Source of the DNA: Enhygromyxa salina
GTDB lineage: Bacteria; Myxococcota_A; Polyangia; Nannocystales; Nannocystaceae
Direction: 5' to 3'
DNA: 50,692 bases
Assembly: GCF_002994615.1 (NCBI RefSeq)
Contig: NZ_PVNK01000177.1
Span: 1 to 50,692 of the forward strand
The translations under genes were made by a program, and so were the position numbers. Within the stretch, counting starts at the first letter, position 1. Each line of letters begins with the position of its first letter. Shown in pieces: positions 41,932 to 50,692 of the stretch. The notes below the pieces were generated by a model that saw only the letters and a list, made by a program, of their open reading frames with translations, was not told the origin of the DNA and ran no database searches.

Positions 41932-44493
41932 GTGAGCTCCTCTGTTCTCAGTGATCGCCTCGCTCGGGTCACCGGTCTGGCCTGGTTGGTGGCGACGTGC
42001 TTCGCGCTCGTCACGCTGGCGTGGCCGAGCCCGGCGCGAGCCGAGACCTGGGGCCAGTACCTGGTCGTCGTCGACGACTCGGGCAGCATGAACAGCAGCG
42101 ATCCCGACCGGATCGTGATGCTCGCCTCGCTCGCGCTCGCGGCTTCGCTGAGCGACGCCGATCAGATCATGATCGTCGGCCTCAACGAACTCGCCGACGG
42201 CGGGGTCAACGGCCCGCGCTTCGTGTCGCCGCGCGAGCTGCTCGCCGAGCGCGACGGCGGCGAGGGTGAGCGCGCGTTGGCGGGAGCCGCCTTCGATCAG
42301 ATGGCCGTCCACCAAGGCGGCACGCCCTGCAGGCAAGCCCTCGATCGCGCGGCCGAGCTGCTCGAGGCCGTGGCCGCCGCTGGCGCCCCGCAGACCCTGC
42401 TGATGCTGACCGACGGGGCCTGCAGCGGCGCGATCGAGCCGGCCCAGTCGTGGCTCGCCAGGCTCCAGAGCCACGCCGACCAGCGCTTTCGCTTCGCGCT
42501 GCTGAGCAAGAAGCAAACCAGCGGGCGCGTCGATCCAGCCCTGGTCGCCTACGCCACCGCGACGGGCTGGACCACCGATCCCAACATCTCCTTCGACTCG
42601 CGCTCGCTGCTGCAGGCCTTCGCCGAGGTCCTGTCCTTCTCCCGCGGGCTGCGCTACGACGGCGGCGGCCGGGTCGGCCTCGACCGCAGCTTCGCCGGCG
42701 CCCGCGAGGTCCGCGTGCTGGCCGTGAGCACCGAGGGCCAGGCGCCGATCAGCCTCGCGTTCACCGACGCGAGCATGGGCTCGCGCGAGGATCCGCTGAC
42801 CGGCGGCCCCACCTACAAGCACGGCGACTACGGCTGGAGCCTCCGGGTCGCCCGCAGCGGCGCCCACGAGCTGCCCTTCTCCGTCCGCTCGCCCGACGCG
42901 GGCGTCGAGGTCCTCGTCATCCCCAGCTACGGGGCCCTCCGCGTCGAGGCCGTGGTCGGTCCGTGCACGGCGGGTCCGGGCCCGGGCGACGACGGGCGCC
43001 CGCCGCTGCCGTGGACCCGCGAGCAAGCCGTGCGCTCGGGCCAGCCCGCGTGCGCGTGGGCCCGGCTGGTCGGCGATCGCGGCGAGACCATCCACCCCAA
43101 CCACTCCTTCGCCTTCGAGCTCGAGGTCTGCGAGGACGCGGCCTGCGAGCGCTCGTCGGCCATGCAGCCCGACCAAGACGGGACCCACAACGCCCAGCTC
43201 GGGGTCATGCCCGAGGGCCGAAGCGAGCGCTGGTTTCGGGCCCACGGCGGCTCGCTCGCCAGCCCGGTCACGGCTCGGCGCGGCATCCAGGCCGTCGCCT
43301 TCGGCATCACCTCGGTCGCGCGCACCGACCAGCCCGACCAGCCGATCGACGGGCTCGAGCTCGGGGTCCTCCCGCAGGCGCTGCCCTCGGTCGTCACGCT
43401 CGAGCTCTCGGGCAGCTTCCCCGACGGCGGCGAGGCCGAGGTCCGCTGCGAGATCGCTGGCGACACCGGGCAGGCCAACCTGCTCGCCGGCGAGCTGCCC
43501 TGCCTGCGCTGTGTACCCAAGCCGACGACCGTCGGGCTTCAAGATCCCTTCACGGTCCAGGTCGAGGTCGCGGCGTCGAGCTTCTGCCCGCTCGTGTCCG
43601 ACGCCCTGGGCCAGCTGCCGGTCGCCCTCGACCTCGTCGTCGAGGCCACGGGCGCGGCCGAGAAGGTCGGCGAGCGGCGGGTGCCGATCCGCGCGAGCTT
43701 GCGCCACGCGCTCATCGAAGCGCAGGCCGCCGAGGTCACCGGTGGCGAGTCGGCCAGCGCGACCTTGCGCTTCCCGGGCCCGGTCAACGCCGCCGTCGAG
43801 CTCGAGCTCGTCGCCCGCGACGAAGACCTCCCCGAGGGCCTCGCGCTCGCCCTCGATCAGAGCGAGCTGCGCCTGACCGGCGAGCCCGGCAGCGAGGCCG
43901 AGGTCAGCATCTCGCTGACCGCGACCGACTGCTGCGCCGCGGGCAGCTACGCCTACTCGCTCCTCGTCCACGACCGCGCAGGTGGGCCCGCCCTCGACAT
44001 CCCGCTGACCGTGACCGTGGCCAAGCCCAGCTTCTGGGTCTGCCCCGGCAAGATCATCTTGAAGTGGACCCTCGTCGCCTTCGGCCTCGGCTTCTCGATC
44101 TGGCTGATCCGGGGGTTCACCTCGCCGGCCAAGTTCGCCGAGACCGCGGTCCTCGCCCGATCCGAGAGCCACGAGGCCCTGTCCAAGCTCACCGAGGGCG
44201 ACGAAGACTGGCGCCTGGTTCGCTCGCTCGACACGACCAAGCGCGGCTTCTACACGCCCGCGACCGTCCACCTTGGCGGGCCCAAGGCCGCGCTCCCGAG
44301 CCTGCGCGAGCTCCCGGCCGACGCGCGGATCGAGGCCCGCGGCCACGGCAACGCGACCCTCGTCGTCGAGGCCGAGGGCATCGAAATCTTCAAGGAATCG
44401 TCGGGCTGGCAGCCAGTCCCGACCGGCGAGCTCCCGATCGGCAGCAGCATCGTGCTGCGCCGCGACGACACCTACCTGATGTTCCGGCGCTGA
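41932..44493 (+). CDS. von Willebrand A membrane protein of a tubulin-like operon
   Basis: An 853-residue protein from the GTG at 41932; an ATG at 41821 is in frame, but the extra 37 codons lack gene-like bias and would sit ahead of the signal peptide. After the signal (LAWLVATCFALVTL...PARAE) comes a VWA domain with an intact MIDAS motif (VVVDDSGSMNSSD, near residue 45, and LMLTDGAC later). Several beta-sandwich segments with paired cysteines follow. One membrane helix (IILKWTLVAFGLGFSIWLI, near 710) is followed by a cytoplasmic tail of about 125 residues. It would hold the metal-binding domain outside and contact the tubulin-like protein inside. Start of a four-gene plus-strand operon; gap to the next gene is 49 nt. 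Confidence 0.9.
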   Translation: MSSSVLSDRLARVTGLAWLVATCFALVTLAWPSPARAETWGQYLVVVDDSGSMNSSDPDRIVMLASLALAASLSDADQIMIVGLNELADGGVNGPRFVSPRELLAERDGGEGERALAGAAFDQMAVHQGGTPCRQALDRAAELLEAVAAAGAPQTLLMLTDGACSGAIEPAQSWLARLQSHADQRFRFALLSKKQTSGRVDPALVAYATATGWTTDPNISFDSRSLLQAFAEVLSFSRGLRYDGGGRVGLDRSFAGAREVRVLAVSTEGQAPISLAFTDASMGSREDPLTGGPTYKHGDYGWSLRVARSGAHELPFSVRSPDAGVEVLVIPSYGALRVEAVVGPCTAGPGPGDDGRPPLPWTREQAVRSGQPACAWARLVGDRGETIHPNHSFAFELEVCEDAACERSSAMQPDQDGTHNAQLGVMPEGRSERWFRAHGGSLASPVTARRGIQAVAFGITSVARTDQPDQPIDGLELGVLPQALPSVVTLELSGSFPDGGEAEVRCEIAGDTGQANLLAGELPCLRCVPKPTTVGLQDPFTVQVEVAASSFCPLVSDALGQLPVALDLVVEATGAAEKVGERRVPIRASLRHALIEAQAAEVTGGESASATLRFPGPVNAAVELELVARDEDLPEGLALALDQSELRLTGEPGSEAEVSISLTATDCCAAGSYAYSLLVHDRAGGPALDIPLTVTVAKPSFWVCPGKIILKWTLVAFGLGFSIWLIRGFTSPAKFAETAVLARSESHEALSKLTEGDEDWRLVRSLDTTKRGFYTPATVHLGGPKAALPSLRELPADARIEARGHGNATLVVEAEGIEIFKESSGWQPVPTGELPIGSSIVLRRDDTYLMFRR

Positions 44494-44542
44494 CGCGCGC
44501 CCTCAACAACGACAGCCCAGCGAAGACCAACAGGAGACAGCC

Positions 44543-47500
44543 ATGCCGATCAGGATCATGCCAGGTGAGGTCACCCCGACTCTGTTCGTTGGACTCGGCG
44601 GCTCGGGCGGCCGCGCCGTCGGGCGCATCGCCAAGCGGCTGCGGGCCCACAGCGACTACGATCTCCAGTTTCGCAGCCTCGTCCGCTTCATTGCGGTCGA
44701 CACCAACGACGCCGACCTCGCCCGCCTCCGCAAGGGCACCGACGAGTACGGCAAGGTCGACGAGACCGTGCTGATCAGCGACTTCGACAAGGTCGCCTAC
44801 TCCAAGCTCCGCCGGGGCGAGAGCTTCGCCGAGGCAGACAGCTACTTCACCCAGTGGGTCCACGACTGGTACCACTTCCGCGAAGAGAGCGGCGCCGGGG
44901 CCGGCCAGATCCGGATCGAGAGCCGCCTGAGCATGTTCCGGGCGATCGAGTCGGCCGACATGGTCCAGAAGCTCCAGGCCGTGACTCAGGAGCTGCGCAG
45001 TCACTCCGACGGCATGCGCCACCAGAGCGCGTCGATCCAGGTGTTCGTGTACTTCTCGGTCGCGGGCGGGACCGGCTCGGGCGGCTTCCTGCCCTTCGCC
45101 TACATGATGCGCGACATCCTCGACGATCGCTCGGCCCGGCTGGTCGGCTTTGCGATCCTGCCCGAGGCCTTCGAGAGCGTGGTCGGCATGAACCGCGACG
45201 GCATCTACGCCAACGGCTACGCGGCGCTCAAGGAGGTCGAGCATCTGATGAAGCTCGACACCCAGTACCCGGTCGACGAGCTCGCGTTCCACTACGACCC
45301 CCGCAACAAGCACAGGCTCTCGGTCTCGCGTCGGCCCTACGACCTGCTCTACGTCGTCGATCGGCCCCAGACCTTCAGCCTCGACGACGTCGGCGAGGCC
45401 CTCGCCGACGCGACCTACGTCCAGATCTTCTCGCCGATCATTGGCGACCAGCAGGCCGACTACGACAACTACACCAAAGAGAACCGGCGCCTCTTTCCCG
45501 ACTCGCTGTGGGATCGCAAGGACGGCTACTCGGCCTTCTACGGCACCCTCGGCGCCTCGGTCATGATCCTCCCGCGCGAGGACGTGCTCGAGTACTGCGC
45601 CCGGCGCTACGCGGCCACGGCCGTGCGCCGCTACGTGCTGCTCGACGATCCGGCCCTGATCTCGCCGCGCCAGCGCGAACAGTTCAAGCGCTTTGCGATC
45701 AAGCCCGAGGAATTCTCGCAGCTGTCCGACGACGCCAAGGCCCGGCGGATCGACGACAGCTTCGAGAGCAAGATCCGCCTGCTCGCGACCCAGCAAGACG
45801 TCGAGGGCGGCATCTGGCAGCGCATGGCCAAGCTGCCCGAGCTCGCCCGGGCCAAGTTCCAGGCCGCGCTCGACAAGTTCCAAAACGAGCTGCGCGATCA
45901 GACCGTGGGCGTCCGCGAGATCTCGGCCGACCGGATCCTCGACGGCTCGTGGACCCCGGCCGCGAGCCTCAACGCCCTCCAGCGTCAGGTCGCCGAGGCC
46001 CGCGAGAAGATCGAGAAGGCAGTCCAGCTCGAGCTCGACCGGATCGCAACCGGCGACTGGTGGACGACCTTCTTGGCCAACGCCGGGCCCGACGAGGCCC
46101 CGGAGCTCAACCTCTACGAGCAGCGCTTCGTGCTGATCGACTTCCGCGAGAGCAGCGACGGCCCGCTCACGGCCAGCGCGATCGACGAGCTCCGGACCCA
46201 GGTCCAGCGCCTCCAGGCCGAGAGCGAGCTCGGCAGCGACGGGCGCTTCCGCGGCGAGATGAACACCCAGGCCGGGGAGATCAAGCGGACCTACGGCGGC
46301 TGGGACAAGCTCCTGACCCGCAAAGACAAGGACTTCGAGGCCGCCCGCGATCGCGCGGTCTCGCTGTTCAACGACTACGTCGACAAGATCCGCGCGTGGC
46401 TGATCAAGGCCGCGCTGCTCGAGTTCGTCGGCGCGCTCGGCCGCGCCGCCGAGCACCTGCGCCGGACCTTCCGCGACATCGAGGCCTCGGCCGGTCGCCT
46501 CGCCCGCAACCTCGAAGAGATCGCCCGGCGCTACGAATTCGACGGCGGCGTCGAGGGCCTGCGCAGCGAGGCCAACGAGTACGCCCTCGACGTCGAGCTG
46601 CTCCAGCACCCCTCGGCGCGGATGCGGTTTTGGAGCTGGTACTACGTCGACCAGATCGAGAGCCGGCCCGAGCTCCAAAACCAAGACGCGGTGCTCGTGG
46701 CCCTGCGCGAGGCCCTGCGCCCGCGCTTCGATGAGCACGGCGGCACGGTCCGCCCCGACGCGCGCCGGATCGTCGGCGAGATCGTCGATCAGCTGATCGA
46801 CATGGCCAAGCAGCGGCTCGGGCCCGAGATCGTCGGCGACCCCAAGGCCTCGGATCCCAGCCGCCGCCTCGGCCTGCGCATCGACGACGCGCTCGCGCTC
46901 GAGGCCGCCTACTACGGCCGCCAGTCCGAGGACCCCCGCGCCGAGCCGATCGAGCTCCTCGACGATCGCCCCCTCGACCCGAGCGAGCTGTGGCGCGACG
47001 AGAAGGTCCGGACCTACGCGCGGCGCAAGATCGACCTGTCGATCAACAAGGCCCAGCCGCTGTCGCGCTATCAGCCCGAGCTGCGCGGGAGCATCAAGCA
47101 CCCCAACATGCTGCTCGTCGGACTCCACGAGTCGCTGCGCAGCGGGCCCTTCCACGAGGTCTACGCCGAGGCCACGGGCAACGACTCGCAGGAGCTCGAG
47201 TGGGGCGACTCCCACCGGATCGTGTTCTACCGCTCGATCCTCGGCGTGCCCCTGTACTGCTTCCCCCACATCAACGACGACATGAAGGCGGCCTACCGCC
47301 GCTTCCAGGCCCAGCGCGAGCAGGCCTGGCCCCTGCACATCGACCATCACTGGGAGCGGCTGCCCGATCTCGATCCCGAGGATCGCCGCCGTGAGCTCGA
47401 GGCGGTCGAGGCCCAGCGCCGGGTCTCGGTCGTCGGGCTCGCGCTCGGGCTCGCCCGCGGGGTCGTCGAACAGCTCCAAGATCCCACCACGGGCACGCGC

Positions 47501-47800
47501 TCGTTCACCCTCCGAGTCCGCGAGGACCGCGCGCTCCCCCTGGCCGAGGGCATGCTCGCGGCCGCCGACGCGCTCGTCGCCCTGCGCAAGGACATGCCCG
47601 CGGTCTACGACAGCTGGGTCGCGCCGCTGCTCGCCGACGTCGCCTCGATCGACGAGGCGATCAAGGCCGAGCTCAAGCATTTCACCCGCAACTGGGCGAC
47701 CCGAGCCCAGGATCTCGAGCTCGACGGCAAGACCCGCAGCACCGAGTACCGCGAGCTCACGGACGCCCGCAGCATCCTGGCCGGGGTCGTCGGCGACTAG
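44543..47800 (+). CDS. Tubulin/FtsZ-superfamily GTPase-like protein (tubulin-like family)
   Basis: A 1085-residue cytosolic protein; the ATG at 44543 has an AGGAGA 5 nt upstream. The N-terminus has the tubulin-type nucleotide-binding start TLFVGLGGSGGRAVGRIAK (about 13-31). The T4 tubulin/FtsZ signature is VAGGTGSGGF (about 174-183). Later blocks (YDLLYVVDRPQ, DVGEALADATYVQIFSP) fit the rest of the GTPase domain. The remaining 700 residues are helical and charged. These are hallmarks of the long FtsZ-like family (Pfam Tubulin_2) found beside VWA proteins and predicted by Makarova and Koonin (2010) to act in membrane remodelling. GTP binding is likely; filament formation is an inference. Confidence 0.92.
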   Translation: MPIRIMPGEVTPTLFVGLGGSGGRAVGRIAKRLRAHSDYDLQFRSLVRFIAVDTNDADLARLRKGTDEYGKVDETVLISDFDKVAYSKLRRGESFAEADSYFTQWVHDWYHFREESGAGAGQIRIESRLSMFRAIESADMVQKLQAVTQELRSHSDGMRHQSASIQVFVYFSVAGGTGSGGFLPFAYMMRDILDDRSARLVGFAILPEAFESVVGMNRDGIYANGYAALKEVEHLMKLDTQYPVDELAFHYDPRNKHRLSVSRRPYDLLYVVDRPQTFSLDDVGEALADATYVQIFSPIIGDQQADYDNYTKENRRLFPDSLWDRKDGYSAFYGTLGASVMILPREDVLEYCARRYAATAVRRYVLLDDPALISPRQREQFKRFAIKPEEFSQLSDDAKARRIDDSFESKIRLLATQQDVEGGIWQRMAKLPELARAKFQAALDKFQNELRDQTVGVREISADRILDGSWTPAASLNALQRQVAEAREKIEKAVQLELDRIATGDWWTTFLANAGPDEAPELNLYEQRFVLIDFRESSDGPLTASAIDELRTQVQRLQAESELGSDGRFRGEMNTQAGEIKRTYGGWDKLLTRKDKDFEAARDRAVSLFNDYVDKIRAWLIKAALLEFVGALGRAAEHLRRTFRDIEASAGRLARNLEEIARRYEFDGGVEGLRSEANEYALDVELLQHPSARMRFWSWYYVDQIESRPELQNQDAVLVALREALRPRFDEHGGTVRPDARRIVGEIVDQLIDMAKQRLGPEIVGDPKASDPSRRLGLRIDDALALEAAYYGRQSEDPRAEPIELLDDRPLDPSELWRDEKVRTYARRKIDLSINKAQPLSRYQPELRGSIKHPNMLLVGLHESLRSGPFHEVYAEATGNDSQELEWGDSHRIVFYRSILGVPLYCFPHINDDMKAAYRRFQAQREQAWPLHIDHHWERLPDLDPEDRRRELEAVEAQRRVSVVGLALGLARGVVEQLQDPTTGTRSFTLRVREDRALPLAEGMLAAADALVALRKDMPAVYDSWVAPLLADVASIDEAIKAELKHFTRNWATRAQDLELDGKTRSTEYRELTDARSILAGVVGD

Positions 47801-47819
47801 CGCTCGCGCTGGGCATTCG

Positions 47820-50363
47820 ATGGTCGACGGCGACGGCAGCACCACGCGCGGTCGGGCGTCGCGGACCCTCGAGGTGCCCGCGGTGCTGCTCGGGCTCGGT
47901 CAATTCGGTGCCCGGGTCGCCGAGCGCCTCCGGGCCGAGCATGCCCAGGGCGCGAGCAGGTCCGACACCGACCACGCGCTCGGGGTCGTGAGCGTCGCTT
48001 CGTCGGACCTCGCCAGCGTCGACACGATCGCCGAGCAGACCCTCGAGCTCGTGCGCCGGGCCCTGGCCCACACGCGGATGGTCGCGGTCCGCGACGCGAG
48101 CGCCGTCGAGCACCACACGCGCCTGACGATCTTCGTGTTCGCCAACCTCGGCGAGCTCGACGTCCGCGCCCACCTGTGGTCGATCCTGAGCAAGGTCCAG
48201 GCCCGGCTGCTGGCCGAGCTCGGGCCGATCTTCGAGGCCTACCGAACCGGCAAGGATCGCAACGGCGTGATCTTGCCGCTGCTCACGATGCCGCACCCGC
48301 CGAGCGCCGCCGACGGCCCCGAGCTCGTCGCCACGGTTCACGAGCTGGTCACGGCGGTCACCGCCACGCCCGCGCGCCGCCGCGCGATCCCGCAGCTGTA
48401 CCTGATCGAAGACGTCGCCGAGTTCTCGGTCCTGTCCGAGGCCGAGCTCAGCCAGTGCGTGCGCAACTTTGCGACCCTGCTGCTCTACGCGGATCTCGGC
48501 GCGGGCCCCGGCTCCGACGTCGGGACCGAGCTCGGCAGCCAGCTGCTCCACGGCGACCAGCCCAAGGAGCCGCTAGCGACCTTCGTGTGTGCGGTCGCCG
48601 AATTCCCCCGCGCCAAGCTCGCGGCCTACGGGCGCGACCGCGTCGCCCTCGAGCTGCTCGACGCGATCCAGGACGCGCCGCGGGTCGACGCCAGCCTCAG
48701 CGACGCCGACGCCCTCGAGGAGATCGAGGCCCGTTCATTCGACCGCGAGGACGAGGCCGAGCAGGACGTCCGCGCGGTCCTCGAGCGCTACGCCCCCAAG
48801 CACGAGCCCGATCCCCCGCCGCGCTGGTGGCAGCGACCGGAGCGGGTCAGCGAGCGCTTTGGCCCCGACCCCGGCGACCCCTCGCTGCTCGCAGCCCAGG
48901 CCCCGGCCGCCGTGCCCCGCGGCTGGCTCGAGGCCCGCATGCGCGAGATCGAGAGCACCTGGCGGCTGCTCCAACGCAAGCGCTTCGACGACGTCGTGGC
49001 CCGAGATCGCGCGGCCGTCGAGCGCTGGCGCGATCAGCTGCTGGCCCGCCTGCGCAGGCGCGTCGATCGCGAGCTGTGGCACGACCCCTCGCCCCAGAGC
49101 CTGCGCCGGACCGAGGAGCTCGTGGCCAAGCTCCGCCGGGCCTTCGCCGAGCAGCTCGACGACGCCGTGCGCGAGCGCGACCAGGCCCGCCCGGCCCCGC
49201 CGCCCGACTTCGAGGAGCTCCGCGACGCCCACGCGCGCATGCTCGACGCCGCCCGGCGCAAGCCCGATCCCCCGCGCATGCTGCTGTGGGCGGTCCTGGC
49301 CCTGCTCGCGATCTTGCTGTTCGTGCCGCCGGTCCTGCGCATGCTCGCCGACGCGCTGTGGATCGATCCCGATCACTGGTACGAGCCGCTGGTCCGCGAC
49401 CAGGCCTGGGTCACCGCGTTGTTGCTCGGCGGCCTCGGGCTCGGCGCGTGGCTCGGGTGGGTGCTCGGCAAGGCCCAGCTCGCCCTGCTCCGGGCCCTCG
49501 ACCGCATGTGGGCCGCGCTCCGTAACACGATCGCCGGCGGCCACGGCTCGCTGCTCGAGTACTTCACCACGCGCCTGCGCCTGTCCCGAGCGATCGCCCG
49601 GGTCGAGTCGCTGCTCGCGGTCCAGGCCTCGCTCGACGCCGACGCCGAGAGCCTCCTGCTGATCGACAAGGCCGCCCGGCGCGCGCGGGGCGAGCTGCGC
49701 GATCACCTGCGCGAGCTCGGCGTCGAGCTCCGCCCGAACGAGCGCGACGACATCTCGGGCCTGCTCGGGCGCGGCGGCGAGACCCTCGTCGAACCCTTCG
49801 TCGGCGACGACGGGGCCGCGGACATCGTCGACGCGCTCGCGCCCGAGGGCCGCGAGAGCCGGGTCCACGACGTGCTCGCGACGCTGGCCAAGCACTACGC
49901 TCGCGGCGATCGCTGGCGCGAGGAGCTGCCCTTCGCCGACCTCGCGCGCCTCCGGCGGGCGTCGGAGCGCCACGCCGATCCGATCGCAACCTGGGATCCT
50001 TTCGCCGGGGCCGAGCGGGCCAGCGCGACCGCCGAGCGGATCGCTGGCTTCGTCCGTCGGCAGCGGCGATCCCTGCGCGGCGCGCTCAATTTCTCGGGCT
50101 ACGAAGAGCTCGACGCGACCGGCGTGACCCACCCCTTCCGCCGCAGCGGCGAGGCGATCGTCCCCCGCTCGGCCCTGGCCCTGGTCCGCGAGCGGGCCGA
50201 GGCCGCGTCCGAGCGCATCGTCCTGCGGCCCGGGGTCGAGGAGGATCGGGCCTACTACGTGCTCACGGCCTCGGGCATCGCGGAGTCGGCCGTCGCCTCG
50301 CTCCACTCGGTGGCCAAGCCCGCGCCCGCCGTGGACCCGAACAGCACGGAGTCCCCGTCGTGA
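47820..50363 (+). CDS. Membrane-anchored protein with tubulin-like N-terminus lacking the GTP loop
   Basis: An 847-residue protein; the ATG at 47820 is 19 nt after the tubulin-like stop. The first 250 residues follow the layout of the upstream tubulin-like protein: VPAVLLGLGQFGARVAERLR mirrors TLFVGLGGSGGRAVGRIAKR, and LTIFVFANLGELDVRA sits where the tubulin T4 loop VAGGTGSGGF is. The glycine-rich signature is gone, so GTP binding there is doubtful. A charged helical region (about 330-480) precedes two membrane helices (about 487-509 and 525-548), and a long C-terminal cytoplasmic part follows. The relation to tubulin is an inference from aligned motifs. The stop overlaps the next start as GTGA. 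Confidence 0.85.
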   Translation: MVDGDGSTTRGRASRTLEVPAVLLGLGQFGARVAERLRAEHAQGASRSDTDHALGVVSVASSDLASVDTIAEQTLELVRRALAHTRMVAVRDASAVEHHTRLTIFVFANLGELDVRAHLWSILSKVQARLLAELGPIFEAYRTGKDRNGVILPLLTMPHPPSAADGPELVATVHELVTAVTATPARRRAIPQLYLIEDVAEFSVLSEAELSQCVRNFATLLLYADLGAGPGSDVGTELGSQLLHGDQPKEPLATFVCAVAEFPRAKLAAYGRDRVALELLDAIQDAPRVDASLSDADALEEIEARSFDREDEAEQDVRAVLERYAPKHEPDPPPRWWQRPERVSERFGPDPGDPSLLAAQAPAAVPRGWLEARMREIESTWRLLQRKRFDDVVARDRAAVERWRDQLLARLRRRVDRELWHDPSPQSLRRTEELVAKLRRAFAEQLDDAVRERDQARPAPPPDFEELRDAHARMLDAARRKPDPPRMLLWAVLALLAILLFVPPVLRMLADALWIDPDHWYEPLVRDQAWVTALLLGGLGLGAWLGWVLGKAQLALLRALDRMWAALRNTIAGGHGSLLEYFTTRLRLSRAIARVESLLAVQASLDADAESLLLIDKAARRARGELRDHLRELGVELRPNERDDISGLLGRGGETLVEPFVGDDGAADIVDALAPEGRESRVHDVLATLAKHYARGDRWREELPFADLARLRRASERHADPIATWDPFAGAERASATAERIAGFVRRQRRSLRGALNFSGYEELDATGVTHPFRRSGEAIVPRSALALVRERAEAASERIVLRPGVEEDRAYYVLTASGIAESAVASLHSVAKPAPAVDPNSTESPS

Positions 50364-50692
50364 GCATGTTCGGCCTCAGCTGGTACGGCGTGCTCGCGTG
50401 GCTGTGGCTGTGGGCGGCGCCCCCGGGGGGGTCGCAGGACAGCGACCCAGCTCTGACCGAAGATCTGACCGAAGATCTGACCGAAGATCTGGCTGCCGAT
50501 CCGGTCGTCGACGCCCTCGCGGACCCGGGCCTCGATCCAGCCGCCCCCCTCGCCGAGGGCATCCCTGACACCTTCGCCGACGCCGAGCGCCAGCTGGCCC
50601 CGGCGATCGCCGAGTTCCTCGACGCCGGCGCGGCCCGGGTCGTGCTCCCCCTGGTTGCGATCGCGCTGTTGCTGCTGCTCGCAGGCTTGATC
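50360..50692 (+). CDS. Start of a membrane protein in the tubulin-like operon (3' end outside window)
   Basis: The GTG at 50360 overlaps the upstream stop by 4 nt; an ATG at 50366 two codons later is equally possible. About 111 codons are visible. A short hydrophobic N-terminus (FGLSWYGVLAWLWLWAAPP) looks like a signal or membrane helix. It is followed by three LTED repeats, an acidic Pro/Ala stretch, and a second hydrophobic helix (VVLPLVAIALLLLLAGLI) at the window edge. No domain is recognised; the main part lies beyond the window. Confidence 0.75.
   Translation, partial: MSMFGLSWYGVLAWLWLWAAPPGGSQDSDPALTEDLTEDLTEDLAADPVVDALADPGLDPAAPLAEGIPDTFADAERQLAPAIAEFLDAGAARVVLPLVAIALLLLLAGLI
50453..50488 (+). 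repeat. Three exact 12-bp tandem repeats
   Basis: CTGACCGAAGAT is repeated three times without change, encoding LTED three times, in the acidic segment after the signal-like helix of the last gene. Exact identity at all codon positions suggests recent slippage expansion. Confidence 0.9.

Noticed and set aside
41899..47845. Long minus-strand frames of 815 and 1151 residues
   Set aside because: Mirror frames of the VWA and tubulin-like genes, whose motifs and ribosome sites support the plus strand.

Overview
The window is very GC-rich DNA, and its real genes use G or C in almost every third codon position. Three lipoproteins carry long Gly-Asp-Gly-Asp linkers, and there are lipoprotein-tethered SUMF1-like, sedolisin and CAP domains, a CpoB/LysM pair, and very long envelope proteins. 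Together these point to a myxobacterium (Myxococcota), most like the Nannocystis/Plesiocystis/Enhygromyxa group. That assignment is an inference from style; no rRNA or marker gene is present. Because of the base composition, many long antisense reading frames are shadows and were discarded. No tRNA, rRNA, CRISPR array, IS element or phage gene was seen.

Region 1 (1-20862, minus strand) is a run of eight genes with gaps of at most 48 nt. At its core are five genes joined by overlaps (four junctions of 4-14 nt). They encode a CHASE2 membrane sensor with no recognisable output enzyme, a 1185-residue protein with a duplicated PgsC/CapC-like (poly-gamma-glutamate synthase) membrane unit fused to two soluble domains, a 962-residue inner-membrane-anchored protein, a lipoprotein that appears related to those soluble domains, and a 1891-residue exported protein ending in a probable outer-membrane beta-barrel. 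A further large protein follows and runs off the left edge. I read this as an undescribed envelope-spanning system, possibly for a polyamide or other exopolymer. Upstream lie a sedolisin (S53) lipoprotein and a SUMF1-like lipoprotein.

Region 2 (21300-34813) mixes a second SUMF1-like lipoprotein, a methyltransferase, a membrane MutS-like ATPase, lipoproteins, an acetate kinase-PduL fusion, a VLCAD/ACAD9-type acyl-CoA dehydrogenase, a CAP-domain lipoprotein, the complete AmmeMemoRadiSam trio (amrB, amrA, amrS) and a Gln/Pro/Gly-tailed membrane protein.

Region 3 (34814-41819) has intergenic DNA with hairpins and a terminator-like element, a small protein, three exact-period 140-nt tandem repeats whose sequence differences preserve base pairing, a LysM protein with CpoB, two small envelope proteins and a solitary IucA/IucC-type siderophore synthetase.

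Region 4 (41932-50692, plus strand) is an operon of a von Willebrand A membrane protein, a large tubulin/FtsZ-superfamily protein, a membrane protein that looks like a tubulin-family relative without the GTP-binding loop, and the start of a further membrane protein cut by the right edge. It resembles the FtsZ-like/VWA membrane-remodelling systems predicted from genome context. The membrane-anchored degenerate partner appears unusual.
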